Source: Treponema sp.
GTDB taxonomy: Bacteria > Spirochaetota > Spirochaetia > Treponematales > Treponemataceae
Assembly: GCA_017940255.1 (NCBI GenBank)
Contig: JAGAZB010000025.1
Coordinates: 1 to 64,000, forward strand
Length of the DNA stretch: 64,000 nt
Reading direction: 5' to 3'
The position numbers were made by a program, and so were the translations under genes. Below, in pieces: positions 8,489 through 15,542 of this stretch. Under the pieces are notes generated by a model. That model made no database searches. It saw only the letters and a program-made list of their open reading frames with translations, and was not told where the DNA came from. Positions within the stretch are counted from its first letter, which is position 1; each line of letters begins with the position of its first letter.

Positions 8489-9298
8489 ATGAAAGGATTT
8501 TTAGATTTTTTACCAGGACATTCACTTTTACATAAACTTCATCCGCTGGCAAAGCTTTTTATTGCAATTGCAATTTGTGCCTCGGCCTTTGTGTCATCAT
8601 CATACATATTTTTGGGATTTTTAATCCTCTTAAATCTGCTTTTAGGACTTTCCGGAGATGCCGGCAGCCCTAAGGGCCAGGAAAAGCCCGGAGTTTTTAA
8701 TCGCACCTGTGGTCTTCTAAAAGGACTTTTGAAGGTATCGCTATTTTTATTTGTTTTACAGGTTTTATTAATTCGCGGAGGAAATGCAGTAATCACTTTG
8801 GGAAACTTTTCTCTTACCGACAAGGGCTTAAACAACGGAGTTCTTCTGGTTCTTCGCCTTATTGCGGCTACCCTCCCCCTTTCTATTATGATTACAGTAA
8901 CAAATCTTAGTGATTTATCAAACGTGCTTGTAAACAATCTTCATATGCCCTACAAATACGCCTACACTTTTACAACGGCAATTCGTTTTATTCCGGTTTT
9001 TGGAAATGAAATGAATAATATTATGGAAGCGCAGATTTCCCGCGGAGTAGATTTTGAAACAAAGAATCCATTTAAGAAGATTGCACTCGTACTTCCACTT
9101 TGCGTGCCACTATTACTTTCTTCTGTTAGAAAGATTGATTCTACGGCTATTGCAACTGAATTAAGGGGTTTTCATTTAAGAAAAGCAGGTTGTGCTTCAA
9201 AGGTATATAAATTTACCGCGAAGGACATATTTTCTGTAATTTTTGCCTTCGCGGTAATTGGCTGCGCTATTACAGCCAAGCTTTTAGGATTATTTTAG
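8489..9298 (+). CDS. ecfT: ECF transporter T component
   Basis: 269-residue membrane protein that couples the ECF ATPases to the S component. After an N-terminal amphipathic start (LDFLPGHSLLHKLHPLAK) come about five helices. The C-terminal cytoplasmic region has the EcfT coupling motifs SRGVDFE and ATELRGFH (ARG/xRG-type). A hydrophilic segment near residues 54-68 (GDAGSPKGQEKPG) looks like an extra loop. It follows ecfA by 12 bases with AGGGG as ribosome-binding site. Its stop overlaps the convergent fabV stop by four bases. Confidence 0.88.
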   Translation: MKGFLDFLPGHSLLHKLHPLAKLFIAIAICASAFVSSSYIFLGFLILLNLLLGLSGDAGSPKGQEKPGVFNRTCGLLKGLLKVSLFLFVLQVLLIRGGNAVITLGNFSLTDKGLNNGVLLVLRLIAATLPLSIMITVTNLSDLSNVLVNNLHMPYKYAYTFTTAIRFIPVFGNEMNNIMEAQISRGVDFETKNPFKKIALVLPLCVPLLLSSVRKIDSTAIATELRGFHLRKAGCASKVYKFTAKDIFSVIFAFAVIGCAITAKLLGLF

Positions 9299-10548
9299 AT
9301 AGTATCCATGCGAGGAACATCAGCAGTGTAATCTACGCCTTCAACGTCAAAACCGTTGGTTGCGTAGAAATCATGCTTGTAACCTGCAAGGTCGCAGACA
9401 TCTTTGATGTTGTCGTTGTTTACGCTGGCCATAAGCTTATCAACTTCGGCCTGAACATCAGGTTGCATTTCCCAGTCGTCAACACGGATGCGGTTTTCTT
9501 CGTCAACAGGAACTTTTCCTGCAGCACCATCGGCACCAGTGTAAAGGCGCTCAGCAAAAAGGCGTTCCATCTGCTCGATACATCCTTCGTGAGTTCCCTT
9601 AGCCTTCATAACCTTGAACAAGATAGACAAGTACAAAGAAATGATTGGGATAACGGCAGAAGAACGAGTTACAAGACCCTTGTTTACAGAAACGTAAGCA
9701 GCACCACCAAGTTCCTTGGCAAGCTTTTCGTTCAAAGTGTGAGCTGTTGCTTCAAGGTGTTTTTTAGCCTGTCCGATTGTACCATCGCGGTAAATTGCAT
9801 GGCTCAACTCTGGTCCAATATAAGAATAAGCAACAGTGCGGCAGCCTTCAGCAAGAACACCTGCAGCAGAAAGCTGGTCAATCCAAAGCTGCCAGTCTTC
9901 GCCACCCATAACCTTTACAGTGTTAGCAATTTCTTCTTCGTTAGCAGGTTCAGCGGCAGACTGCTTAAGACTGTCTGTAAGAATATCAATACCAAGACCA
10001 GCATAAGTTTTACCAATTGGCTTAATGACAGACTTATACAAAACATGAGCACCAGTTGGGCTGTTAGGGTCAATTTTGTCCGGGTCAGAGCGAACAGGAG
10101 AAGCCAGAGAGTAAACAATAAGGTCAAACTTCTTACCAGCCTTCTTTGCTTCTTCAATAATCATTTTGCGAGTTTCGTGACTGAATGCATCTGCACTGAA
10201 AGTTTCTGTGAACAAACATTCTGCCTTAGCTGCACGGTCAAATGCCAGGTTATTGTACCAGCCAGGAGTTCCGCCTTTAGTCTCGGTTCCGGCCTTTTCA
10301 AAAGAAACACCGATAGTGTCAGCCCCATATTCAAAAGCAGCCGAAATGCGGGAAGCAAGACCGTAACCTGTAGAACATCCCAATACAAGAACAAACTTAG
10401 GACCCTTTCCGCCCTCTTTCAAAGATTTTGTTCCGCGCTTAGCCTTCTGAGCCTTCACGTATGCAATCTGATTTTCAACTTCTTTTGCACATCCAATTGG
10501 GTGAGCATTAAGACACATGTTCGAACGAACCATTGGTTTGATAATCAT
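9295..10548 (-). CDS. fabV: Trans-2-enoyl-CoA / enoyl-ACP reductase (Ter/FabV)
   Basis: 417-residue NAD(P)H-dependent reductase closely resembling T. denticola Ter from end to end (IIKPMVRSNMCLNAHPIGC at the start, GFDVEGVDY near the end). The nucleotide-binding loop is LVLGCSTGYGLASR. The catalytic pair appears as Y-x8-K in AIYRDGTIGQAK. It reduces crotonyl-CoA and other enoyl-CoA or enoyl-ACP substrates, in butyrate formation or fatty acid elongation. Pairing with fabF immediately upstream on the same strand favours a fatty-acid role here, but both are possible. Start is supported by AGGAG about ten bases upstream. Confidence 0.95.
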   Translation of the reverse strand: MIIKPMVRSNMCLNAHPIGCAKEVENQIAYVKAQKAKRGTKSLKEGGKGPKFVLVLGCSTGYGLASRISAAFEYGADTIGVSFEKAGTETKGGTPGWYNNLAFDRAAKAECLFTETFSADAFSHETRKMIIEEAKKAGKKFDLIVYSLASPVRSDPDKIDPNSPTGAHVLYKSVIKPIGKTYAGLGIDILTDSLKQSAAEPANEEEIANTVKVMGGEDWQLWIDQLSAAGVLAEGCRTVAYSYIGPELSHAIYRDGTIGQAKKHLEATAHTLNEKLAKELGGAAYVSVNKGLVTRSSAVIPIISLYLSILFKVMKAKGTHEGCIEQMERLFAERLYTGADGAAGKVPVDEENRIRVDDWEMQPDVQAEVDKLMASVNNDNIKDVCDLAGYKHDFYATNGFDVEGVDYTADVPRMDTI

Positions 10549-10569
10549 AAATTTTTACTCCTATATTTA

Positions 10570-10682
10570 TTTGGGCGCATCCCTCGCTTCGCTCGGGTCG
10601 GGCGTTCCGCACTTCGCTAACGCTCACCGTCCTCGCTTCGCTGCGGTCGGCTGCTTCGCAGGTGCTCCATGCCCTTGCGCAT
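10570..10682. repeat. GC-rich array of nested palindromes between fabF and fabV
   Basis: About 110 bases, far richer in G+C than the surroundings. They contain repeated CTCGCTTCGCT cores (10583-10593 and 10632-10642), CGCACTTCGCTAACG and CTGCTTCGCAG, framed by GCGCAT-like ends. It lies between two co-directional genes and would form several hairpins in the mRNA. It looks like an inserted repetitive element; no reading frame in it is convincing. Confidence 0.7.
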
Positions 10683-10683
10683 T

Positions 10684-11940
10684 TTAAATTTTTCTCAATA
10701 TAACACATCCATTGTGCCCGCCAAAGCCAAGCGAGCAGCTTGCAGTTGCCTTAATTTCACATGGTAGGCCCTTGTTTGGAGTGTAGTCCAAGTCGCAGCC
10801 GTGTTCCAAATCAGGCTCATCAAGGTTGATTGTTGGAGGAACAAAGTTGTCTTCCATAGCCTTGATACACATAATTGCTTCAATTGCACCAGCCGCTCCA
10901 ACCATGTGGCCAATTTCACTCTTTGTTGATGAAATGTGAAGCTTTTTTGCGTCCTCACCAAAAACAGACTTAATCATTGCAGTTTCGGCAGTATCGTTGG
11001 CGCTGGTAGAAGTTCCGTGAGCATTGTAATACTGAACGTCACAAGGCTTCATGCCCGCATCTTCAAAGGCACGCTTCATGGCAAGAGCACCACCGCTTCC
11101 ATCTTCACGAGGAGCTGTAATGTGGTAAGCATCAGAGCTTGCACCGTAACCTGCAACCTCGGCATAAATTTTGGCACCGCGGGCCTTTGCATGCTCGTAC
11201 TCTTCCAGAATAAGAACAGCAGAACCTTCAGCCATAACAAAACCAGAACGGTTCTTGTCAAAAGGACGGCTTGCTTTTTCCGGAGTTTCATTAAATTTAT
11301 TTGTCAAAGCAGAAAGTGCCTGATAACAGCCGATATTAAAACCTGTAATATTAGCGTCTACACCGCCGGCAAAACATAGGTCCAGACGGCCAGAGCGAAT
11401 CATATCAAGTGAAAGGCCCAGAGAGTCTGTTCCAGAAGCGCAGGCTGTAGAAAGAGTCCATGAAGGACCATAAATCTGAAAGTGCATTGCAACGCCGGCA
11501 GAAGCTTCGTTATTCAAAACAAGAGGAGCTGTAAGAGGAGGAATACGATTCACTCCACTTGCAGGGTCAAGGTATTTTTTGTAAGCAGTTTCCAAATCAT
11601 CAGAAAGACCGATTCCAACACCAGTTACAATACCGGCCTTTTCCCCAGCCAGATTTTCGGCAGTCAGCCCTGCATCATTTGCGGCTTCAATACTGGCACC
11701 AAGCAGGAACTTGCTCATACGGCTCATTTTGCGGGCCAGTTTGCGGTCTACACCATAATTGTTTATATCAAAATCTTTTACTTCGCCTGCAATCTGAACC
11801 TGATGCTGTGAAGCATCAAAAAGAGTAATTTTAGTGATTCCACTCTTTCCGTTTTTAACGTTTTCCCAGGCAGTTTTTACATCATTTCCAACTGAAGAAA
11901 CACATCCTAATCCAGTTACAACAACTCTGCGTTGTGCCAT
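10684..11940 (-). CDS. fabF: 3-oxoacyl-ACP synthase II
   Basis: 418-residue ketosynthase that elongates acyl-ACP with malonyl-ACP in type II fatty acid synthesis. N-terminus RRVVVTGLGCVSSVGND is typical of FabF. The active-site Cys lies in STACASGTDS, the two catalytic His residues in NAHGTSTSAND and SEIGHMVGAAG, and the C-terminal SLGFGGHNG loop is present. The start at 11940 (MAQRR) is preferred over an ATG 18 bases upstream because GAGG lies six bases before it. TTGACA-N4-TGTCAA, a perfect inverted repeat at 11984-11999, lies upstream and may be part of the promoter or an operator. Confidence 0.95.
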   Translation of the reverse strand: MAQRRVVVTGLGCVSSVGNDVKTAWENVKNGKSGITKITLFDASQHQVQIAGEVKDFDINNYGVDRKLARKMSRMSKFLLGASIEAANDAGLTAENLAGEKAGIVTGVGIGLSDDLETAYKKYLDPASGVNRIPPLTAPLVLNNEASAGVAMHFQIYGPSWTLSTACASGTDSLGLSLDMIRSGRLDLCFAGGVDANITGFNIGCYQALSALTNKFNETPEKASRPFDKNRSGFVMAEGSAVLILEEYEHAKARGAKIYAEVAGYGASSDAYHITAPREDGSGGALAMKRAFEDAGMKPCDVQYYNAHGTSTSANDTAETAMIKSVFGEDAKKLHISSTKSEIGHMVGAAGAIEAIMCIKAMEDNFVPPTINLDEPDLEHGCDLDYTPNKGLPCEIKATASCSLGFGGHNGCVILRKI

Positions 11941-11983
11941 GTCTAACCTCATATACAATATAGATAATAAACACTACCTTTCT

Positions 11984-11999
11984 TTGACACTTTTGTCAA
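11984..11999. promoter_or_regulatory. TTGACA/TGTCAA palindrome upstream of fabF
   Basis: A perfect 6-bp inverted repeat with a 4-base centre, 44 bases before the fabF start, whose minus-strand reading also supplies a consensus -35. It may be simply a promoter or a binding site for a fatty-acid regulator; it does not clearly match the FapR or FabT consensus I know. Confidence 0.4.
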
Positions 12000-12044
12000 T
12001 CTTGTCAAAATCCTAAAAAAAAGTGAAAAAAAATAAAATATTTC

Positions 12045-12072
12045 TTGCATTATCCCAAAGCTATGCTAATAT
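12045..12072 (+). promoter_or_regulatory. Promoter of the freestanding short transcript
   Basis: TTGCAT (12045-12050), 16-base spacer and TAATAT (12067-12072) preceded by TG (extended -10). Transcription should start near 12079, with nothing but the short RNA downstream. Confidence 0.65.
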
Positions 12073-12078
12073 AAAGAT

Positions 12079-12290
12079 GTAGCCAAGAGCGAGATGAGGA
12101 CGCACACCGGTTGCTTGAAAGGAGGCAATATGCAATTCCCGACAAAGATAGTTAACCTGGTCGAGGTTAAATAATACGTTAGACATTTATTAAAGCTGCC
12201 AGATGCTTAGTTCTGGGATATACTAAAGTGCCAGTCCAACTGAGACTGAGAGCACATTACAGGCCGGCTGATACGCCGGCTTTTGTTTTT
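12079..12290 (+). ncRNA. Probable small RNA of about 205 nt, with a possible 14-codon ORF
   Basis: A self-contained transcription unit between the divergent fabF and the convergent MFS gene: promoter at 12045-12072 and a strong terminator, GCCGGC-N6-GCCGGC plus T run (12263-12290). Internal hairpins are visible: TTAACC/GGTTAA (12153-12171), CTTAGT with ACTAA-AG (near 12207-12227) and CAGTC/GACTG (12233-12249). AAAGGAGG at 12118-12125 precedes an ATG at 12130 opening a 14-codon frame (MQFPTKIVNLVEVK, stop at 12172-12174). It could therefore be a non-coding regulator, a peptide mRNA, or both. I could not match it to tmRNA, RNase P, SRP or a known riboswitch; 6S RNA is not excluded. Confidence 0.55.
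12263..12290 (+). terminator. Terminator of the small transcript
   Basis: Six-base perfect GC stem GCCGGC/GCCGGC (12263-12268, 12275-12280) with a TGATAC loop, followed by TTTTGTTTTT. It abuts the stop of the convergent MFS gene. Confidence 0.9.
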
Positions 12291-13578
12291 AACAAGCCTG
12301 TTGCCCAGTTTGCCCGGAAGCGCAAAGCCGCTGACGGCGGTTTAAAAGCTCGCTCAGGACAATAAGAAGAAGTGCAAAAATCATTCCATAAAAAGGAAGC
12401 CAGAAAACCGAAATCTTCTGAACAATCAGTCCAAAAAGCGGAGGACCAAAAGTGCTTCCTGTATAGGCGCAGGCCATCTGCAGTCCGATTACCGCCTGAG
12501 AATTTTTCTTACCAAAGCGGTCAGGCGTAGCATGAATCATACATGGGAAAATCGGCGCACAGCCAAAGCCCGCAAGAATCAGGGCTGCAAAAACCAGCCA
12601 CTTGCCGCCAAAAGGCAGAGCCATAAGTGCAAGAGCAAGCAGAACAATAGCAGAGCCAGAGCGAATCATATTTTTGTCACCGAGTTTTTCCGAAACAAAA
12701 CCACTTAAAAATCGCCCCGCCGTAATTCCCACGTAAAAAAGCATGGCCCAGCTGGTCGCAAGGTTAATTTCAATTCCCCTGTAAAATACCATGTATGTTG
12801 TAGCCCAAAAGCCCGTTGTTGCCTCCACAATGCAGTAGCACAAAAAAGCCAGAATTGCAAAAAGTACGCCCGGAATCTTTATGGCAGTTTTCAGGGTGAC
12901 AGGAGATTCTTCTTCAGCAGGAAGAGTAGAGGAAACTGTATTCTCATCCGCACAGCGAGTTTCCAAAGGAAACTCGTTAGTGAGCGACAGCGAACGTTCC
13001 CCGTTACGCCCCGCTTTCTCTTCCACTTTTTCGGCCTTTTTCCACAAAGGAAGAGATGCCAGCAGCACAGCCGTCAAAATCATCTGAAAAATAGAAATAG
13101 ACCTGTAGCCCTGAGTCCACACTCCGCCCCCCGCAATAAAGGCACTCATTACGGCAGGACCAATCATAGTTCCCACACCCCAAAAGCAGTGCAGCCAGCT
13201 CATGTGCCTTGGCTTATAGTGAAGGGCAACATAATTATTCAGCGAAGCATCAACATTGCCCGCTCCAAGCCCGTAAGGAATTCCAATAAGGCACAGGTGC
13301 CAGAACTTAGACGATACAGAAAAGCCAAAAAGTGCCGCCGCAGTCACCGCAACAGAAATAACCATAACACGGCCGGTTCCAAGCTTTCTGTTCAGAAAAT
13401 TACTGGAAAGGGAAGACAGAATGGTCGTTCCCGCAATAATCATCGTAATAATTCCTGCATAGCCCACAGGAACGCCAAGCTGTTCAAACATACTTGGCCA
13501 GGCCGCTCCCAGCACACTGTCCGGCAGCCCAAGTGAAATAAAAGCAATGTAGATAATCACTAAAAGAAGAGTAAGCAT
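12289..13578 (-). CDS. Major facilitator superfamily transporter
   Basis: 429-residue, roughly 12-helix membrane protein of the MFS. The N-terminal half begins with LPDSVLGAAWPSMFEQLGV, a pattern of the FucP/sugar-type and uncharacterised MFS groups; GLGAGNVDASLNNYVALHY and the central loop follow. The substrate is unknown. The central cytoplasmic loop (about residues 190-210) is extended by a Ser/Glu/Thr-rich segment encoded by a palindromic repeat (12951-13012), which looks like an in-frame insertion. There is no Shine-Dalgarno; GATATT lies six bases before the ATG, a weak version of the leaderless pattern seen at other genes. Confidence 0.85.
   Translation of the reverse strand: MLTLLLVIIYIAFISLGLPDSVLGAAWPSMFEQLGVPVGYAGIITMIIAGTTILSSLSSNFLNRKLGTGRVMVISVAVTAAALFGFSVSSKFWHLCLIGIPYGLGAGNVDASLNNYVALHYKPRHMSWLHCFWGVGTMIGPAVMSAFIAGGGVWTQGYRSISIFQMILTAVLLASLPLWKKAEKVEEKAGRNGERSLSLTNEFPLETRCADENTVSSTLPAEEESPVTLKTAIKIPGVLFAILAFLCYCIVEATTGFWATTYMVFYRGIEINLATSWAMLFYVGITAGRFLSGFVSEKLGDKNMIRSGSAIVLLALALMALPFGGKWLVFAALILAGFGCAPIFPCMIHATPDRFGKKNSQAVIGLQMACAYTGSTFGPPLFGLIVQKISVFWLPFYGMIFALLLIVLSELLNRRQRLCASGQTGQQAC
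12951..13012 (-). repeat. Palindromic repeat in frame inside the MFS gene
   Basis: Contains CGAGTTTCC/GGAAACTCG (12956-12976) followed by a GCGACAGCGAACGTTC stretch. It is GC-rich compared with the gene and lies in the region coding for the inter-domain cytoplasmic loop, where extra residues would be tolerated. Confidence 0.55.
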
Positions 13579-13667
13579 AAGGTCAATATCACGGATTTTT
13601 CAGATTTTTTCAATGAAGAAAATGCTCATATAATTGTAAAAATCGCTCCATAGTAGTATTCTAGAGA

Positions 13668-13689
13668 TTGTCCGGTCAAGCCGGACAAT
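13668..13689. repeat. REP-like palindrome (CCGGTCAAGCCGG family)
   Basis: ATTGTCCGG (13668-13676) and CCGGACAAT (13681-13689) with centre TCAAG. The same core recurs at 51509-51529, 51553-51572 and 62601-62633 and is split around 14778-14894. It is a dispersed palindromic family. Confidence 0.75.
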
Positions 13690-13737
13690 GACACCCTTTA
13701 TAAAGGGATATGACACTTCATTAAAATAGAGGAAAAT

Positions 13738-14769
13738 ATGAATTTTGTTGAAGATTTACTTAAAAAAGCAAAAGCTGCAAACAAAACTATCGTTCTTTGC
13801 GAAGGCGAAGACAAGCGCGTTGTAGAAGCAGCTTCAAAAATTGTAAAAGATGGAATCGCAAAAATCATTTTGATTGGTAGCGACGAGGATATTAAAGCCA
13901 GCGGAAGTAATGCTGATTTGAGCGGAGTTACAATCATTGACCCTGCAAAAGATGCAAATGCAGACAAATATGCAGAGCTTCTTTTTAAGGCTCGCGAAGG
14001 AAAAATCAACAAGAAAACAGGGGAACCAGAATATGCCGATGTAGCTAGCGCCAAGGCTGCAATTCTTAAGGATCACACAATGTACGGTGCCCTTATTCTT
14101 AAGGCTGGAGATGCAGACGGATTCGTTTCTGGTGCCTGCCACTCAACAGCAAATACTTTGCGCCCAGGTCTTCAGGTTATCAAGACAGCTCCTGGCTTCA
14201 AGACTGTTTCAAGCTGCTTTATTATGGTTGCTCCAGAAGGCGGAAACAAGTATGTTCCAGAAGGAGTTGCAGTATTCGGTGACTGCGCTATCAACATTGA
14301 ACCTTCTGCAGAAGAACTTGCAGACATCGCTGTAGCTTCTGCTGACACAGCAAAGAAGATTGCAGGAATTGACCCACGCGTTGCAATGCTTTCTTTCTCT
14401 ACAAAGGGCTCAGGAAACGACGCAAAATTCTACGACACAGTAACAAAGGTTCAGAAGGCTACAGAACTTGCAAAAGCTGCCGCTCCAGAGCTTGCTTTGG
14501 ACGGAGAATTCCAGTTTGACGCTGCTGTTGCTCCAGAAGTTGGAGAACTTAAGGCTCCAGGAAGCAAGGTTGCAGGTCACGCAAATACATTTATCTTCCC
14601 TAACATTAACGCTGGTAACATCGGTTACAAGATTTGTCAGCGCATGGGTGGCTGGATGGCAATTGGTCCTATCTGCCAGGGCTTTGCAAAACCTTTGAAC
14701 GACCTCAGCCGCGGCTGCAATGTAGACGACATTGTTGCAACAGTTGCCGTTACGGCTTTGCAGGCATAA
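13738..14769 (+). CDS. pta: Phosphate acetyltransferase
   Basis: 343-residue PTA_PTB-family enzyme interconverting acetyl-CoA and acetyl phosphate, the first step of acetate formation or the last step of acetate assimilation. N-terminal KTIVLCEGEDKRVVEAA, then SGACHSTANTLRPGLQVIKT and SSCFIMVAP match Pta; the C-terminus carries NVDDIVATVAVTALQA. Length is right for the short bacterial Pta. No acetate kinase gene is adjacent in the window. Start is supported by AGAGGAAAAT. It has its own terminator-like repeat downstream. Confidence 0.95.
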   Translation: MNFVEDLLKKAKAANKTIVLCEGEDKRVVEAASKIVKDGIAKIILIGSDEDIKASGSNADLSGVTIIDPAKDANADKYAELLFKAREGKINKKTGEPEYADVASAKAAILKDHTMYGALILKAGDADGFVSGACHSTANTLRPGLQVIKTAPGFKTVSSCFIMVAPEGGNKYVPEGVAVFGDCAINIEPSAEELADIAVASADTAKKIAGIDPRVAMLSFSTKGSGNDAKFYDTVTKVQKATELAKAAAPELALDGEFQFDAAVAPEVGELKAPGSKVAGHANTFIFPNINAGNIGYKICQRMGGWMAIGPICQGFAKPLNDLSRGCNVDDIVATVAVTALQA

Positions 14770-14777
14770 AAAACTAT

Positions 14778-14894
14778 GTCATTCCCCGGCGCAACCTGCT
14801 CTTATAGGAGAGCCGTTAAAAAAAATGCAACGCATTTTTTAGGCTCATCCTAATAACTGCTCGAAACAACTGGTTGTTTCGGGGAATCTTTTTT
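14778..14894 (+). repeat. Composite hairpin element after pta, likely terminator
   Basis: Outer arms GTCATTCCCCGG and CGGGGAATC (14880-14888), followed by a T run, belong to the REP-like family, but the interior is filled by two further hairpins: AAAAAATGC/GCATTTTTT (14820-14840) and GAAACAA/TTGTTTC (14863-14880). The interior has a sequence cousin at 42053-42132. Confidence 0.65.
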
Positions 14895-14926
14895 ATCCCT
14901 ATCTTTAATTTTACTTAAGTTTTTTA

Positions 14927-14980
14927 TTGACACTAAATAATTCAAAGCGTATACTGAAAAATATAGAGTAGGTATACGCT
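14927..14980 (+). promoter_or_regulatory. Consensus promoter with 9-bp inverted repeat up to the start codon
   Basis: TTGACA (14927-14932), 17-base spacer, TATACT (14950-14955). AGCGTATAC (14946-14954) overlaps the -10 and is perfectly inverted as GTATACGCT (14972-14980), ending at the ATG. This looks like an operator that would block both polymerase and the start region. Confidence 0.65.
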
Positions 14981-15478
14981 ATGAATTATACTCAAGCTAT
15001 TGAAAAATTGTTTCCTGCCTTTGAGCAGTATTATAACCTTTCAAAAACAACAGAAGCGCCCTTCTGTGCCAGAGCAGAATTCCGTTCTCATAACGAGCAG
15101 TATCTTTTAGTCCGCTCCGCCCACATTGCTGATATAGATTCAAACGAATACATTTATTTTGCCACAGAAGAAAGCCTGGGCACAGAAAAACTTACCTCTC
15201 TTGCAGAAGAAGCCTGGAAGCAAGGTCTTGCAAAAATCACCCCTTACTATGGCCATAAAAATTCAGACATAACCTTAATTATTTTTGCAGAAAAAATTGA
15301 TGACGAAGTAAAAAAATCAGTTAGAAAAATCAAAAAATACCAATCCTATAAATTTGGATTTTTTGGATGGAGCCGTTTTAAACTGATTCTTGCTCAATTC
15401 CCGGAAAAAAAATACTGGTCTAACAGCCACGGAAGCGAATTTAAAAAGCTGATTGAAAAGACCTTCCGCAATGCATAG
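14981..15478 (+). CDS. Hypothetical protein, 165 residues
   Basis: I do not recognise the family. It is a soluble, Lys/Phe/Tyr-rich protein with alternating predicted strands and helices: a helical N-terminus (TQAIEKLFPAFEQYYNL), a strand-rich middle, ITLIIFAEKIDDEVKKSVRKIKKY near 105-128 and a basic C-terminus. No signal peptide or membrane segment. It is probably real: it has a consensus promoter with an inverted-repeat operator directly before the start, and codon use like its neighbours. It stands alone between the pta terminator and cstA. The ribosome-binding site is weak (GAGTAGG), so the start is reasonable rather than certain. Confidence 0.75.
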   Translation: MNYTQAIEKLFPAFEQYYNLSKTTEAPFCARAEFRSHNEQYLLVRSAHIADIDSNEYIYFATEESLGTEKLTSLAEEAWKQGLAKITPYYGHKNSDITLIIFAEKIDDEVKKSVRKIKKYQSYKFGFFGWSRFKLILAQFPEKKYWSNSHGSEFKKLIEKTFRNA

Positions 15479-15542
15479 GTTTTAACAGGCAGACAAAAGT
15501 CGCCTGAAAATATAAAAAGTACTTACGAGGAGGTAAGTAAAA

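Noticed and set aside
9373..10620. Long open frame (415 codons) on the plus strand opposite fabV
   Set aside because: It is the complement of a clearly conserved enzyme, has no family resemblance and no ribosome-binding site; long antisense frames arise from the codon bias of the real gene.
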